A DNA stretch of 64,000 bases, taken from Paraescarpia echinospica (lineage: Eukaryota; Annelida; Polychaeta; Sabellida; Siboglinidae). This document shows, piece by piece, positions 36,745-49,585 of this stretch. The first letter of the stretch is position 1; the number at the start of each line of letters is the position of its first letter. The notes beneath the pieces were generated by a model. It was given only the letters and a program-made list of their open reading frames with translations, searched no databases and was not told where the DNA came from. The stretch is taken from NCBI GenBank assembly GCA_020002185.1, contig CM034534.1, positions 32,966,049 through 33,030,048 of the forward strand. The letters run 5' to 3'. A program made the translations under genes and the position numbers.

Positions 36745-37614
36745 AAAAATAGATAAGCGAGCGAAAAATTAACAACTTGAAACTCGTCCAAAACATGAAA
36801 TTCTACAGTTGCTAGCAACCTTACGGCTCATCCGATCCCGACGACCTTGGTACCACTTGAAAGGATGCACTTTCTTTTATTCTAATGTCATCTAGATTTC
36901 CTGGTAACCATTTATAGAACACCTATAAACAGACCTACAATCGTGCCATTTTCGGTATTCTGTACGGTTCCGAACGATGTTGGCAGCGGGTGCTCAGTAC
37001 ACTAATCTTCCGATTGCGGCACTGTTTTTCTCATTTGCACAGGTTCAGATATGAGCACTTCACAATTTCTCAATTCCATGTTTTTTTTATAAGCTCCACC
37101 CACTTTTAAAAGGCAGCAATACTGACGTGCTTTGATGGCAGCGAAACCAATATATCTCTACGTCGGTGTGACGTCACAATAATGCATACCAACCAAAGAA
37201 GACTAAGGGTAAACATTTTTTGCATTGGTTGGTTGATATACGTGATTGTGACGTCACACCTACTTTGAATATGCCAGTTTAGCCGCCTTTTAAAAATGGG
37301 TGGCGCTTATAGCATGAAATCAGATAGTGGTGCCTCAATCAGTAGATTGGTGAATTGCGTCGACGAACCAACATTGTTCGTAGTGTCTATAACATCGGAA
37401 ACAGCATGGTTATAGGTCCGTTTATAGTTTATTTAAGAATGTTATCAGGAAACCAGTTACACAGTATATGTTTGAATAGCAGAAATCGTAACGTTTCAAA
37501 CGATATCAAGATTGTTTGGATCCGACGAACCGTAATGGTACTAGCAATTGTTCAATTAAAGCATTTTTGGACGTGCTTCGAGTTGTTAATTTTTCACTCG
37601 CTTATCTATTTTTG
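36745..37614. mobile_element. ~870-bp fold-back element (two ~400-450-bp inverted arms)
   Basis: The left arm starts aaaaatagataagcgagcga and the right arm ends with its complement (ctcgcttatctattttt). Matching blocks occur in order throughout: aaaaattaacaact, ttgctag.a, ttacgg.tc, tataaac.gacctata, gtgtgacgtcacaat, at.accaacca. The spacer is only about 29 bp (37197-37225). The 99-codon frame at 37355 lies in an arm and is not thought to be a gene. Confidence 0.82.
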
Positions 37615-37619
37615 GTTAC

Positions 37620-38544
37620 ATTTAGTATTTGAGACAACTTGTGTCACAGTGTAGAAGTTACATATTTCCATGTGTGGATGTTTTCTATTATGACTTGTCT
37701 AAAGGATTTACATTACAAAAGTAAACATTTCGAATATGAAATGATTTGGTGTAATCTTTTATCAGACACCAACTGTATCAAGGAACTTATGAAGTAAAAT
37801 AATTGTGATCCACACAAATACTATTCCTGATCTTTAGCAAGCGCCTAATTTATTTAAGGTTAATCCAGAGAGACTTGTGCGTAATATATTAGGGAACTTT
37901 TTATCTGGTTTCCGTTAATGTGTAGCAATCTGACCAGTGCATTTCCACACAATCCAATTATTACCCGTCACCCACTGTGATTAACTGAACTAAATTTTAA
38001 ATCTAGACTACTTGCTATTAAGTATAAAAACACCCAGTTCTATTTTCAGACATGTTTTATCTAAATAAATGTGATTTGATAAATAATTGCAAGTTCAACA
38101 GTTGGTACCTGGATGCAGCCACACCTGTGGAAATGTTTCCAGAAATAATAAGGGTTGTTAATTAAATATATTCTACATTATTACTTTTGTCACGAAACAA
38201 ATTTCAGATATGCTTCATGATCTTTGTCAAGAAATGCTACATGATCTTTGTCATACTAATAATAGCATTGCTGTCGTTGTGTTGTTTATTCCGATTGCAA
38301 AGAGCTATTTGACCATCACACTCAAAGTTGTACGCTGTAGGACATGGTTACAAATGTTACCTGTGATCATTTGTATCTTGTGTGATGGACGTAATTACTA
38401 AGGTTTCACAGCAATCATTGAATGAAAGGTGATAGGCAAGTTAACCTATTTTTTATTTGATATTGATATAGTTTATATGGTTTCATTTCAATTTAATCAA
38501 GAGAGGAGCCATCTGTTGTGGAACTTACTATATCCCAATGTTTT
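37620..38544. other. Gene-free intron stretch
   Basis: No feature recognised beyond AT-rich intron sequence. Confidence 0.35.
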
Positions 38545-38549
38545 CATAT

Positions 38550-39224
38550 CAGTGTTTACGCCAGCAGGGTAAAAGGGTAAAATTACGTACCCAAAAATAA
38601 TTCTAGGGTACAGAGACATATCCAAAATAAATCCAGATTTTTTAATTTTGTTTAATATTTTGTGCAATGAAACTCATACTTGATGACGTTTTTAAAGGTG
38701 AAGAATGAGCCCGTGCCAACACATTTATGCTAGCTATTCTGTGATTGGCTAAACGTGGTATTCACGGCGGGATTTAAGCCTTCACCCCAGGATAGAACAT
38801 GGTGTACCGGTATATTGGTAGGCTTAGTGTAAAGAATACGGCGTGCTGTCATGGCTGTACATCTTTAACGATGTTTTCGGGTATTCATTGTTTCTTGGTG
38901 AAGAAAAATAACACAACAAGATACCATACGTCATCATGAATCAGACTATTTATTCTGACAAGTTTACGATTTTCCTGCAGACTGTTACATTTATTATTCA
39001 TTCTCCTACGAAACATGGAAATGATCACTATGAGCCAGGCGGGATTTCCGACTCAAAATGCCAGGAAATCACTTCTCCGAGCATCTAGAAATCCATTTTT
39101 TTCTGGGGAAGGCCCCCACACCCAATGCCCATCAAGTAGGCGCCTGTGGCAGGCTTAGCCTGCCAATTCCACGGTCTTAAAATGTACTAACTCCGTACCC
39201 AAATAATTTTTTCTGGAAACCCTG
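38550..39224. mobile_element. hAT-like short element
   Basis: The start CAGTGTTTACGCCAGCAGGG and the end (other strand) CAGGGTTTCCAGAAAAAATT share the hAT-like CAG.GTTT start, and tacccaaa.aat recurs near both ends. The 5 bp catat flank both sides; hAT normally gives 8, so the class is tentative. No transposase is seen. Confidence 0.5.
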
Positions 39225-39229
39225 CATAT

Positions 39230-40339
39230 ACAGTATATATACAATATACACTCACGTTATCTAAAATTATAAGTTATCATGGATGCAATGAATTAATGTA
39301 TTATTAGGTGCGGTGAAACAAATCGTTTTCTTTGCAATATAAATCTGGAGCAGAAACAAAAAATAATAATCTTGGCCTTTTCTTGAGGGTGCTGATGTGA
39401 AAACATGCTGGCAATTAACCCACACATGCCCATTGTCCTAGAGCTGTATGTTGCAGGGAACGCACAAATGTTTTTTTTGTTTCTGCTTCTTTGGTGTAGA
39501 CTGCAGACATGTTTTGGTGTGAAAACAATCTGACACCTGCATCACAACTGCCTGTAGCGCTCGTTTACATAGCTGGTAGTCACAGCCAGACTGGCAACAT
39601 TTTTGTGGTTGAATTATTTTTGACATAATTTAAATCCTTGTAAATTTATTTAGTATTTTTCGTTGGTTAATCACCTATAGCATTCCAATCTAACAATGAT
39701 GAAATATATATCTATATCCAATAAATTCACTACGTAATTTCTGCCAAAAGAAACTTATTTTTTTTACAAGACTTCCCTCATATGGGGCGGTTGTATCAGT
39801 TTGCGAAGTCCAAAAAATGTGTTAAGAACTATGGAGGGGGCATGGTTTTGTCAACATCACTTACTGCGTAGGAAGTAAATTGCTAGAGTGGTGCCACCTA
39901 GGGGGTGAGACAAATGTGAATGCAAAATTATGCTATTGCTAATGACAATTTTGGATAGTAAAAGTCGGAAGTCCTATGACATGTATTTTGGTGGGGGAGG
40001 GGTTAAACCAAAGCAAACTTTTTTACTTTGCTAACCAAGTCATTTCAGACCATCCCTAAGTGAAACACACTTGTTCAACTCTGCTACATCATTTTCTTTG
40101 GGAAATAAATCACATCTTGGTTAATTCTTGGATGTATTGACAAAACATGTTTGTGTGTCTCTAGTGTCTGTTTCCAAAGTCCTCTGAGATGTTGATGTGT
40201 ATAACTATGATCGAGCGACAGTGTAAGTCAGGCTATTTCAAAGTTTAATGCATCAGTAAAGGTTACACCCTTATAATGTCTTTCATCTGTTGTGTTTTCC
40301 AAACATTCTGTATATGTGAATCCGATCATTACTGTAATC
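39230..40339. other. Gene-free intron stretch
   Basis: No feature recognised. Confidence 0.35.
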
Positions 40340-40402
40340 ATAGGGGGGTCCATATCCATGGGGGGTCTATATCCATGGGGGTCTGTATCCATGGAGGTCT
40401 TA
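40340..40402 (+). repeat. ~18-20-bp minisatellite (ccatggggggtctatat)
   Basis: Three to four units of ggggtc.atatccatgg. Confidence 0.8.
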
Positions 40403-41923
40403 ATTTGGGTGATATCATAGTGAAAAACATGGCAGGAAGAATGTGGGCCTGGCATACTCCCAAATACACCGGAACTCAGAACTCAGAATATTGGCTATTC
40501 CTACTAGTTCCTATAACCCTTGTTAACCCGATAATATCACTGGTAGTGTTACAAATGTTATAGACATTGAAAGACTAATAAACAAAATCACTTCGTAAAA
40601 GTGCTCAGGTGGAGAGCCTCAGAAACACTGAAAATCACCATCGCATATATAGTCAAACTGGGTGTGAATCAAAACAATTATAATAATAGTCAATAAAATG
40701 TTAAATATTTCTTAGACATTATTTATCTCACAAGAAACTTCTATTTACTAAGGAGAATCTTCCAAGGCACAGCTGACGTATCGGGAAATGAAAGTCAGGT
40801 AAACTGGTTTCTTCCGTATTGAAACAGGCCTAGAAACTGGAATTATATACGAGGATGAGATATTGGGCTAACACCGTTATTTGGAAATGGATGAGGTCAG
40901 GGGGGTTGACCTGGACTGACATTTAACCTGTTGCCAGCCTGGTGTTAATAGCGGGCTAAGAAGGTTGTTTACAAGTGTCTGCTGGTGTTGCCAGGTGAAT
41001 TAAACCCGACAGATACTACATTCCCTCGCTGCCATCTAAGCTAGGCGTTGTCAGGGTGCCATTCAATGTCTTCCAAGTCATAACCAAAAGAAACTAAACA
41101 GTCTTTGAAGTGCTTTGTTAACCATTGCCACTCTGCCAATATCCAGAAATTTTTGATCAGAAAAATAAAAGTTGCTTACCATATAATATTGCACTTTTGT
41201 GTGTGTTTGTGCGTGCATGCATGTCACTTTGTGTGTCAGCAAATTTAACTTGCTTTAAATTTATTTTGAAGTTTTCTCTAATTTTACTGTTGTTAGCAAC
41301 TTTGTGCCGGTTTTTGCCAGGATACATTACACATTATAGTAAAATGTATAATTTATACTTTATTATGCTGCCTGCACATGTCTGTATTTAAGTTTTGCAA
41401 ACATTCCTGCACAGTGGAGGATAATCACTGCAAAATCCGTAGTACTTGTTTAAATATCTACATATTACGCTAACTTTGGGGGCAATTGTGGCAGTATCTC
41501 CCAATTTGAAGTCCAACTGCATCTTCCTATGTTCATTCCCTTCCATGGCTCTGTTTTCCCAGCTTCTTCCAATGGTGTCCCGCTGGTTTCTCACACAGTA
41601 GCTGTGGTAAAATGCTGTAGAGAACACAGCTGCAGGGCTCTAGGTGTCTCTGACTATTCCTGATAGCCAACTTCTGTGTTGTTCCTGTGATGTTATGCCT
41701 GGCAAACACATCCGGTCTCATCCGGTCAGGATATGCTGTAGAACGTCTCATTCAGAGATTGGCAAAAACTAATCAAGATACAAGAGGAACATTGACTGCA
41801 AATGTGGAAAAGAAGTGTTGTTTTGTTGATATGCGAATTTGATGGATGACGTTTTGTTCTTATTATGGCAAACTATGTGACTCTTAGGTCTGATGATTTT
41901 TATGTGATATAAGTTTTCTTATT
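40403..41923. other. Gene-free intron stretch
   Basis: No coding, RNA or repeat signal recognised. Confidence 0.35.
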
Positions 41924-41965
<42 letters not shown>

Positions 41966-42043
41966 ATATATATACATATATATATAATATATATATATAT
42001 AATATATATATGTATATATATATATAATATATATATATGTATA
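41924..42043. repeat. AT-palindromic microsatellite
   Basis: 120 bp of (TA)n broken by atac, taat and tgta, self-complementary and able to form cruciforms. Confidence 0.93.
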
Positions 42044-42680
42044 AGATGTGACCCATCTCCACAAAATCGGTCACATATGATATAAAACAAAAACAGTTGT
42101 TAGATGCTTAGAAAGGTGAGAAGTGCACTGATGTAATGCAAATAATATGTTATTGTGAGTATTATTTCCAATTTTATGGTAGTTAATATTGGCATAAAAT
42201 GATAACATTGTACTAGTATGGTGTAATTTGGAAGTGAAAAGGTTTTGATATCAGAAGTACAGCAGCAGTGTTCTCATGTATGATTATATCCAGTCCTTGT
42301 TGAGCAGATCTAAGTGTTGGTTATCTGGACTTTGTCTGGTTTGTCAGCAGGATGTCTTAGGGATCAGTGCCTTTTGCCTGTAACCCAGTCCTAGCTGTCT
42401 CTGTGGATGACATAGCACTGGTTGAAATAAAGTCTGAGATGTCACCAAGTGGACTGGAGAGTTTATGTTCTGAAACAAAGGCTACTGATTGTTTTCCTTT
42501 AGAGTTTTAGACACAAGATAAGCGTGACAAGACAGTTGATAAATTGGTCAAAGTTCATGACACCAGCACCAACCAATACAATCTGACTTCTTATGAATGT
42601 TTCCAGTTTAAATGAAAGCTGGTAACTATTCAGGCCTACACAAATGTTGTCTGGAATGGTCATGGATCTATGACTAATGT
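42044..42680. other. Gene-free intron stretch
   Basis: No feature recognised. Confidence 0.35.
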
Positions 42681-42684
42681 AGGC

Positions 42685-42934
42685 TTATGTAGCATCCTTT
42701 GGGCTACTTGCTCCTTCTGTATTTCCAGCTACAAGGCTTCCAACTGGTTGCGAAGGGCCCCAGCTGGGGTCTACCCATGCGGGTACATGCCAGGTACCCT
42801 GACAGGTGAGACTAGGACCTGTGAGGGCCTGTGGGCCAGAGCGTGACCTCAGCGCTCCTTGTCTTACACACTGCAGGAACTCCACTCAAGGCATTACAGG
42901 CGTTACTACACGGCATGTAACGCGGCATGTAACG
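42685..42934 (-). other. GC-rich unclassified segment with a 66-codon minus-strand frame
   Basis: The composition is clearly higher in GC than neighbours. The minus frame reads MEFLQCVRQGALRSRSG ... SLVAGNTEGASSPKDAT. I do not recognise it; it directly abuts a SINE head. It may be a mobile-element fragment. Confidence 0.3.
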
Positions 42935-43136
42935 CCGTAGTGCAGTAGCTAGAGCTTTGGACTCTTAACCGAGAGAACCCGGGTTAGAATCCTGTGCGGC
43001 GGTGTCGAACCTTGGGCAAGTTCGTTCACTCTACGTTGCTCCAGTTCACTCAGCTGTATGAATGAATACCTGGCTATAGACAGTGGTGGATGTTTGTGTA
43101 CAAGTAGTCTTTGCACATTAATTGCAGCGTGACTTA
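42935..43136 (+). mobile_element. SINE with the best-preserved tRNA-like head
   Basis: The head is gccgtagtgcagtagctaga (A-box-like) followed by cgggttagaatcc (B-box). The body is cactcagctgtatgaatga, ctatagacagtggtgga, attaattgcagcgtgac. It is cut off before the 3' tail. Not an intact tRNA: no acceptor stem closes. Confidence 0.85.
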
Positions 43137-44529
43137 ACTTTTACAAACTTAATATTTTAAAACATGTATTATTAATTTTATTTCAGTTGCAACTTGTCTG
43201 AGGACCCAGTAAAGGACTGATGGTGTATTCCAGAGTGTTCATCTCTAGAGTTAGTGAGTCCATGACACGCTGTTTCTACTTCCTTGCTCTATTAGTTCCT
43301 AAGGCACAGAAACCACTTAGAAAGGAGGCGTTTAGTTTCTCTCCCGAAATTTCACTCGTCCAGGTTGGATGAGTGAAATTGCCCAAGATTCAAAATGACA
43401 GCAGATGAAACTGAACCATTATCCTATTGATTGACCATTGGGTGCTGTAACAACTAGAAATATTGGGTCATATCTGTGCCTGAAGACTTCGTTTTTGGAT
43501 TACACATTTACATACAACATTGCCGCAAAGAAGAGATTATAGAAGAAGAGCTATTCTGACAACCCAAACATACAATGTCAGTATCATGAAAGAATACATT
43601 CATTTAACTCCTTCAAGTGCCTGAGAATGAGATACAGGCAGCAATAGAACATTAGGAGATCTAGGCAAGACGTTTTGTGAAGCAGACAACTGGAAGATAA
43701 AGACTGAGTGAGAATGGACTCACACATAAAGCAGCTACGTAAGAAACGGAGTTTTGTTGTTTATAAAATACCTTCTAACACTCGACTGATGCCTGTTTAT
43801 ATATAACTGGCTTTGCATGTGAAGCTGTTCTGTTTCTGTCAGTGTCAAATGTGGTTTGCTGTAAATTTGTTTACCGACGAATGTTTGTCCACACACTGTG
43901 TGAAATTGTGTGTTTTGGCACGTTGCCTGTTGGCACATTGTCTGGCATGTTCGCATGCATTCGCGCACATCACGCGCACACATGTATGTTGGCTCGTGTG
44001 TGTGAGCATGCATGTCTGTTTACATACCGCTGAACTGAAAGATGTCAAGTGGATGATTCAAATGCGGTTTGTTTACACATTATCATACAACCGGCTGTAA
44101 AGATGAAGGGCCTGGGCACTTATCATGAGACACTGTGTTCTCTGTGTCAATGCAGGAAAACTCCAGATTTATGTGAAGTAGGAAAAAACAAGTCACGGTA
44201 TACTCATAGCCAACAATGACAACATTTGTACCAGTTTACAGTTTTCCTTCTAAATAAAATTATAATCATTTTATTCTACTGTGGCACTCTGATGTCCCAC
44301 ATTGTGTCCTTGTGTAGAGCACAGTCAGCACATTTGTACAGGAGATAAAGATAAGACCAGAATAAACATTACGGCAAACATTTAGCAAATGTTCACACTT
44401 GTTTACGCACAACTGATCAAGAGGTCAGCACTGCCGCTGCTGCTGCCATGGACAGTGGGCAGTGTTGAGTAGTGGACAGTGGTCTCCCTAGACTGTCTGG
44501 CCTAACACATGCGGAAGTAGAATACGTGT
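43137..44529. other. Gene-free intron stretch
   Basis: No feature recognised; open frames on both strands at 43735-44100 overlap one another and have no family resemblance. Confidence 0.35.
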
Positions 44530-46130
44530 GATAGTAACATTTGTCACAATAACATATATTCATTATTAGTAATTTCAAGTAATACCCTTGTAGCAGTGAC
44601 ATTCTTGTGGTAAAAGTATGCTTGTAGCAGAAATATACTTGTGGCAGTAATATACCTACGATAGCAACATACTCACAAGAGTAACAAACAAGAGTAACAT
44701 ATTCTTGACAGTAACACATTCATGGAAGTAATGCACTTGTGACAGTAACACAATTTTGACAGTAAGCTAGTTACATACTTCAGTAACATACTTGTAGCAG
44801 TAACATGTTCTTGGCAGTAACATATTCATGGAAGTAATGCACTTGTGACAGTAACATACCCAGTACTTGTAGAGGCAGTAACACAATTTTGACAGTAAGC
44901 TAGTAACATACTTCAGTAACATACTTGTAGCAGTAACATGTTCTTGGCAGTAACATATTCATGGAAGTAATGCACTTGTGACAGTAACCATCCCAGTACT
45001 TGTAGAGGCAGTAACACAATTTTGACAGTAAGCTAGTAACATACTTCAGTAACATACTTGTAGCAGTAACATGTTCTTGGCAGTAACATATTCATGGAAG
45101 TAATGCACTTGTGACAGTAACATACCCGGTACTTGTAGAGGCAGTAACACAATTTTGACAGTAAGCTAGTAACATACTTCAGTAACATACTTGTAGCAGT
45201 AACATGTTCTTGGCAGTAACATATTCATGGAAGTAATGCACTTGTGACAGTAACATACCTGGTACTTGTAGAGGCAGTAACACAATTTTGACAGTAAGCT
45301 AGTAACATACTTCAGTAACATACTTGTAGCAGTAACATGTTCTTGGCAGTAACATATTCATGGAAGTAATGCACTTGTGACAGTAACATACCTGGTACTT
45401 GTAGAGGCAGTAACACAATTTTGACAGTAAGCTAGTAACATACTTCAGTAACATACTTGTAGCAGTAACATGTTCTTGGCAGTAACATATTCATGGAAGT
45501 AATGCACTTGTGACAGTAACATACCCGGTACTTGTAGAGGCAGTAACACAATTTTGACAGTAAGCTAGTAACATACTTCAGTAACATACTTGTAGCAGTA
45601 ACATGTTCTTGGCAGTAACATATTCATGGAAGTAATGCATTTGTGACAGTAACATACCCGGTACTTGTAGAGGCAGTAACACAATTTTGACAGTAAGCTA
45701 GTAACATACTTCAGTAACATACTTGTAGCAGTAACATGTTCTTGGCAGTAACATATTCATGGAAGTAATGCACTTGTGACAGTAACATACCTGGTACTTG
45801 TAGAGGCAGTAACACAATTTTGACAGTAAGCTAGTAACATACTTCAGTAACATACTTGTAGCAGTAACATGTTCTTGGCAGTAACATATTCATGGAAGTA
45901 ATGCACTTGTGACAGTAACATACCTGGTACTTGTAGAGGCAGTAACACAATTTTGACAGTAAGCTAGTAACATACTTCAGTAACATACTTGTAGCAGTAA
46001 CATGTTCTTGGCAGTAACATATTCATGGAAGTAATGCACTTGTGACAGTAACATACCCAGTACTTGTAGAGGCAGTAACACAATTTTGACAGTAAGCTAG
46101 TAACATACTTGTAGCAGTAACACACTTGCG
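44530..46130 (+). repeat. 133-bp satellite (10 phased copies) with degenerate leader
   Basis: The unit beginning cagtaacatacttgtagcag recurs at 44781, 44914, 45047, 45180, 45313, 45446, 45579, 45712, 45845 and 45978, always 133 bp apart. Each unit is built of ~17-34-bp blocks that restart with cagtaacat or cagtaa. 44530-44780 holds the same blocks in diverged, unphased form. Confidence 0.95.
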
Positions 46131-46134
46131 GCAG

Positions 46135-46779
46135 CATTTTGTACACACAGTTTAACCGGCTTTAGCACATAAGCAGAACTAACCTTTATTTGTTTACAAT
46201 TTGCACCATGTCTGCAACCTCTACTTTGCTGGCTGCAACCTCTCTACATCAGAAACCTGTTCCTGCACAGTTCAAGAGAATTCCTTCTGACATGTCCTGT
46301 GGTTTGTAACTGTATACTGGCGTCCACTGATGATGATCGGCCAGTAATGAAGCATGTTATTTGGTGGCATCTTCCCTGCCAGTGTTGTTGAGTAGATTCT
46401 GTACTGTTGGGGTTTCCTTGAGCCAGGATCCTTGGCAGAGAGGGGAGGTATCACTTGCCAAGGAGAGGGCAACCCTGTCACTATGGTGTGTGTTATCTGA
46501 CAGGTGATTAGCACAGCTTATACAATAATCCTGCTCCCTGGTCCATTTGGGCAAAGATGATCCCTTTATTTCTTCCACATGTGCATCTACATCTCTCCCA
46601 TGTGTGACTTAGTGATTCCATCTGATTAGACAGGCCACAGTTATTGATACCAGAGGATCAGCCCCTAATCTGGGAATCTTATTCAAATATACCTGACATA
46701 CCTGATATATATCAAAGTTCTAGTCATGGATGTGTACAATTTTAACTTAAACCACCCATTATTGAACTGACACTTGAGT
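46135..46779. other. Gene-free intron stretch
   Basis: No feature recognised. Confidence 0.35.
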
Positions 46780-47130
46780 CATATGATCATGTTATCATTC
46801 ACATATGAATATTTTACAGTGACCCAGATTTTTTTTATTATTTACTGTGTTAACCTGTTTTAACGTTCACATAATTTATATTATTCTTTATTAATGTTTT
46901 GATATTTCACTGAACTTCCATTGTTTTTTAATTGAAATTCCTTATCTAATCATGTTATGATTCACGTACACGAATTGGTGACGTGAACCTTTTATTGTCT
47001 ACTTATTAACCTATTTTTTTCACAGATCTTTCATTATTAAATTTTATTTATTTATGTTTTATCTTTCACTGAACTTATGTTTTTACATAGAAATTTCTTA
47101 TCTAATCATGTGATTCACGTACAGGAATGC
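46780..47130 (+). repeat. ~160-bp diverged tandem repeat, about 2.2 copies
   Basis: atcatgttatcattcac at 46786, atcatgttatgattcacgta at 46948 and atcatgtgattcacgtac at 47105 mark the units. tttcactgaact and ttatttatttatg-like blocks recur between them. Confidence 0.7.
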
Positions 47131-49390
47131 CATATGCGAAACACGTGTACATCACCTCTGTAACATGAACGTGCACTTATATTAATGATAATAATTACCA
47201 CACAGAATCAGAATAATATATGAGTTTATAATTTGTGTTATGTTTCAAATAAACACCAGAGGTATCAGTGCAGAACATTTGCATGTATCAGTGGCATTTA
47301 GAGTTTGTAATTAGCAGCGGGCAGTGGTATGTGTACTCACACAACTATAGCCATGAAACCAAACACCACAGATATTTTGCTTACACTTGCAAATGTCTGG
47401 CAGCTTCTAGTTAATGGTATTAATTAGGCAGACAGACCAGCATAAGCAATGAGGGTTAAACCGCACTGATAAACAGTGGTCCAGTTCCTCTATGAATTGG
47501 TGTTATGTGGGGACAGATCATTGTTTATCTTCCTGAGTTCAGCAGATAACATCATCCTGTGAAGTGAACCAAGATACACGAGATGCTTTCTGAAGGCATA
47601 TGTTAGCTTATATCATCCAGTCAGTGACTTGCATGAAAATATTCAAAAATTCTTTAAGAAAGGTCTCCCATGTCAGTGGCATATCTAAGAACTCTACCAA
47701 GCCTATAGTCACAAAAAGAAATGTGGCATGACAGGTTGTATAGGGAGACAGAATTGCCCAAAGCCACCACGGTTCAATATCCCCCTAAATACATCACCGT
47801 TCCATACAATGACTTGTAGGCCTAATTATATATGGAACTATTCCCATGGTCAATTATTTGTAGCAAGGATTGCATTTTTTCTCAATCTTCAATCTGTTTC
47901 AAGAGCCAATTTCAATTTAAAGTGACTGTCTGTTCCGTTGCCCAGAACCACCCTCTCAAGTCAGGGGCGATGATAATTTGCAGTCTGGCATGTGGGAACC
48001 AGCCAACTTCAAAGGTACAAGTGGGTAGTGACACCTGCCTATAGAAGAAGTGCCAGTAGTAAATGCTTACTATTTCAATCTTTCGTGGGTGGAATATTTA
48101 AATTACAATAAATAATTCAAGCTTATTAAACACAATTTGGTACGCAGAATACATTCAACATATTTATTCATCCATTCGTTTTAAGAACATTAATTACACT
48201 TTTTCAATGAGGAAGAGAAAAGGTAGATTTATGGTTAAAATAATATCCAATCGTCTATTCTTACCCACACACTACAACCACTGTATTGGAACTCGTCTGG
48301 GCCGCCAAGCCACGTTGAGATGCTTTAAAATATGCATTGTCAGTTGTGTTTTCTTGTTGTTGTGTTTAAGATTTAGTTGGTCTTTCGGGGAAACGAAGAA
48401 CACTGGATGAGTCATCACATACGAGTCAGTGGTTGTCTTATAGACAGTAGAAAAAATGCCCTTCCCGTCCTTGTCTGCCCTTGTGCATTAGAGATATATA
48501 GTCGGCCAGAATCACCGGCGTACAGAGAGAACATGACTGTAGCAACCAATAACATCTGACCAGCGAGCCGAAATTGGCATCACATGCCAGCAATATATAA
48601 CCTGTGCCTCCCCTCTGTCAGGTTGTAAAATATTAATCATAGTCAGGAGTAATGTTTGTGGCTCCCGAGAAGAACTTGTGGCACAAACAGCTGGGGTGAT
48701 GTCAAGACAACGGCATTTGACCGAGGATTGCAAGAAGGCTGCCTCGGTTATGTCCACTTGAGGCACGCCACGCCATTGAGAGTAAGCGATGGTTAGTCTT
48801 GGCGTGTACTTCATTTCGTCTCTCGGAGGAAGCATCGAGGATCTGCTCGGTGGGGGTATGTATGGCGTTTGATGTGTGGCTCTTTTAAGATGAGAACCCA
48901 CCAGGTGGGGGGCTGTGGAGGGCTGCCCTAAATACATCTGTCATTCTACCCACGATGCAGTCTGGCCAAGATGGCCGCCGGCTATGTTTTCATTCATCTT
49001 GCAGCTGTAGAGGGAAGTGCAGGTCTTTGCTGGACCCAATCAGTGCATGTTTTCTCAGGAACCAATCACTGAATCTCGCTAGGTGAAAGTCTGTTCTCAG
49101 TTGAACGAGTAGCTTAGAGATACTGAAGCTAAAGTGGATGTTAGACATTGTTAGTATTGCTGTACCAAAGTCAAGGTTAAGATAGTGTATTGCATATGTA
49201 TTGCTGTGCCAAGGTCAAGATTAAGATAATGCATGTTTAAAATTAGTTATAAACAGAAACAAACAAACACAATTATAATGGCTATAATATGGAAATCATG
49301 CCTTTATATGAATTTTATTTATGAATATGCCCAGTGAAATGTACAGATGCCAAATTTTTAACTTATCAGTTAAAATAGGATATTGCATGT
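47131..49390. other. Gene-free intron stretch
   Basis: Only a YY1-like ccaagatggccgcc at 48966 and a tatataa at 48594 stand out. A 141-codon minus frame (48512-48937) has no recognised family. Confidence 0.35.
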
Positions 49391-49391
49391 A

Positions 49392-49585
49392 CAGTTGAAA
49401 CTTGCTTTATGGTCACCTTGGTATTTACAGCCACCTCACAATTAAGGTCACGCTAGGACAGTCCCAAATTATTTGTGTAACAGTAAAGTATAAAAAATTA
49501 GTCCTGCAAATACAATCACCTATTCACGCTATTCAGGTCACTTTTGTTCAATCCCAAGGGTGACCTTAATAGTGAGGTTAAACTA
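49392..49585 (-). mobile_element. Full-length copy of the satellite-founder MITE
   Basis: CAGTTGAAACTTGCTTTATG after a TA, then ggtcacc..ggta.ttacagcc, gacagtcccaaatt, and at the far end gggtgaccttaatagtgagg running into (TA)n. It shows the same order as 10375 in the opposite orientation. Confidence 0.82.

Noticed and set aside
37355..37654. 99-codon plus-strand frame
   Set aside because: It lies in one arm of the fold-back and matches no protein family.
42935..43010. Standalone tRNA gene
   Set aside because: A- and B-box-like motifs are present but no acceptor stem closes and the sequence continues into the SINE body.
44780..46130. Repeated minus-strand peptide (YKYVT.CYC-type) as a gene
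   Set aside because: The frame follows the cagtaacat repeat and breaks with it; no start, splice or family support.
48512..48937. 141-codon minus-strand frame
   Set aside because: No recognised domain, no splice context and ordinary composition; kept only as gene-free intron.
48960..48980. YY1-site promoter in the HSPA12 intron
   Set aside because: A single motif without CpG enrichment or a nearby exon is not enough.
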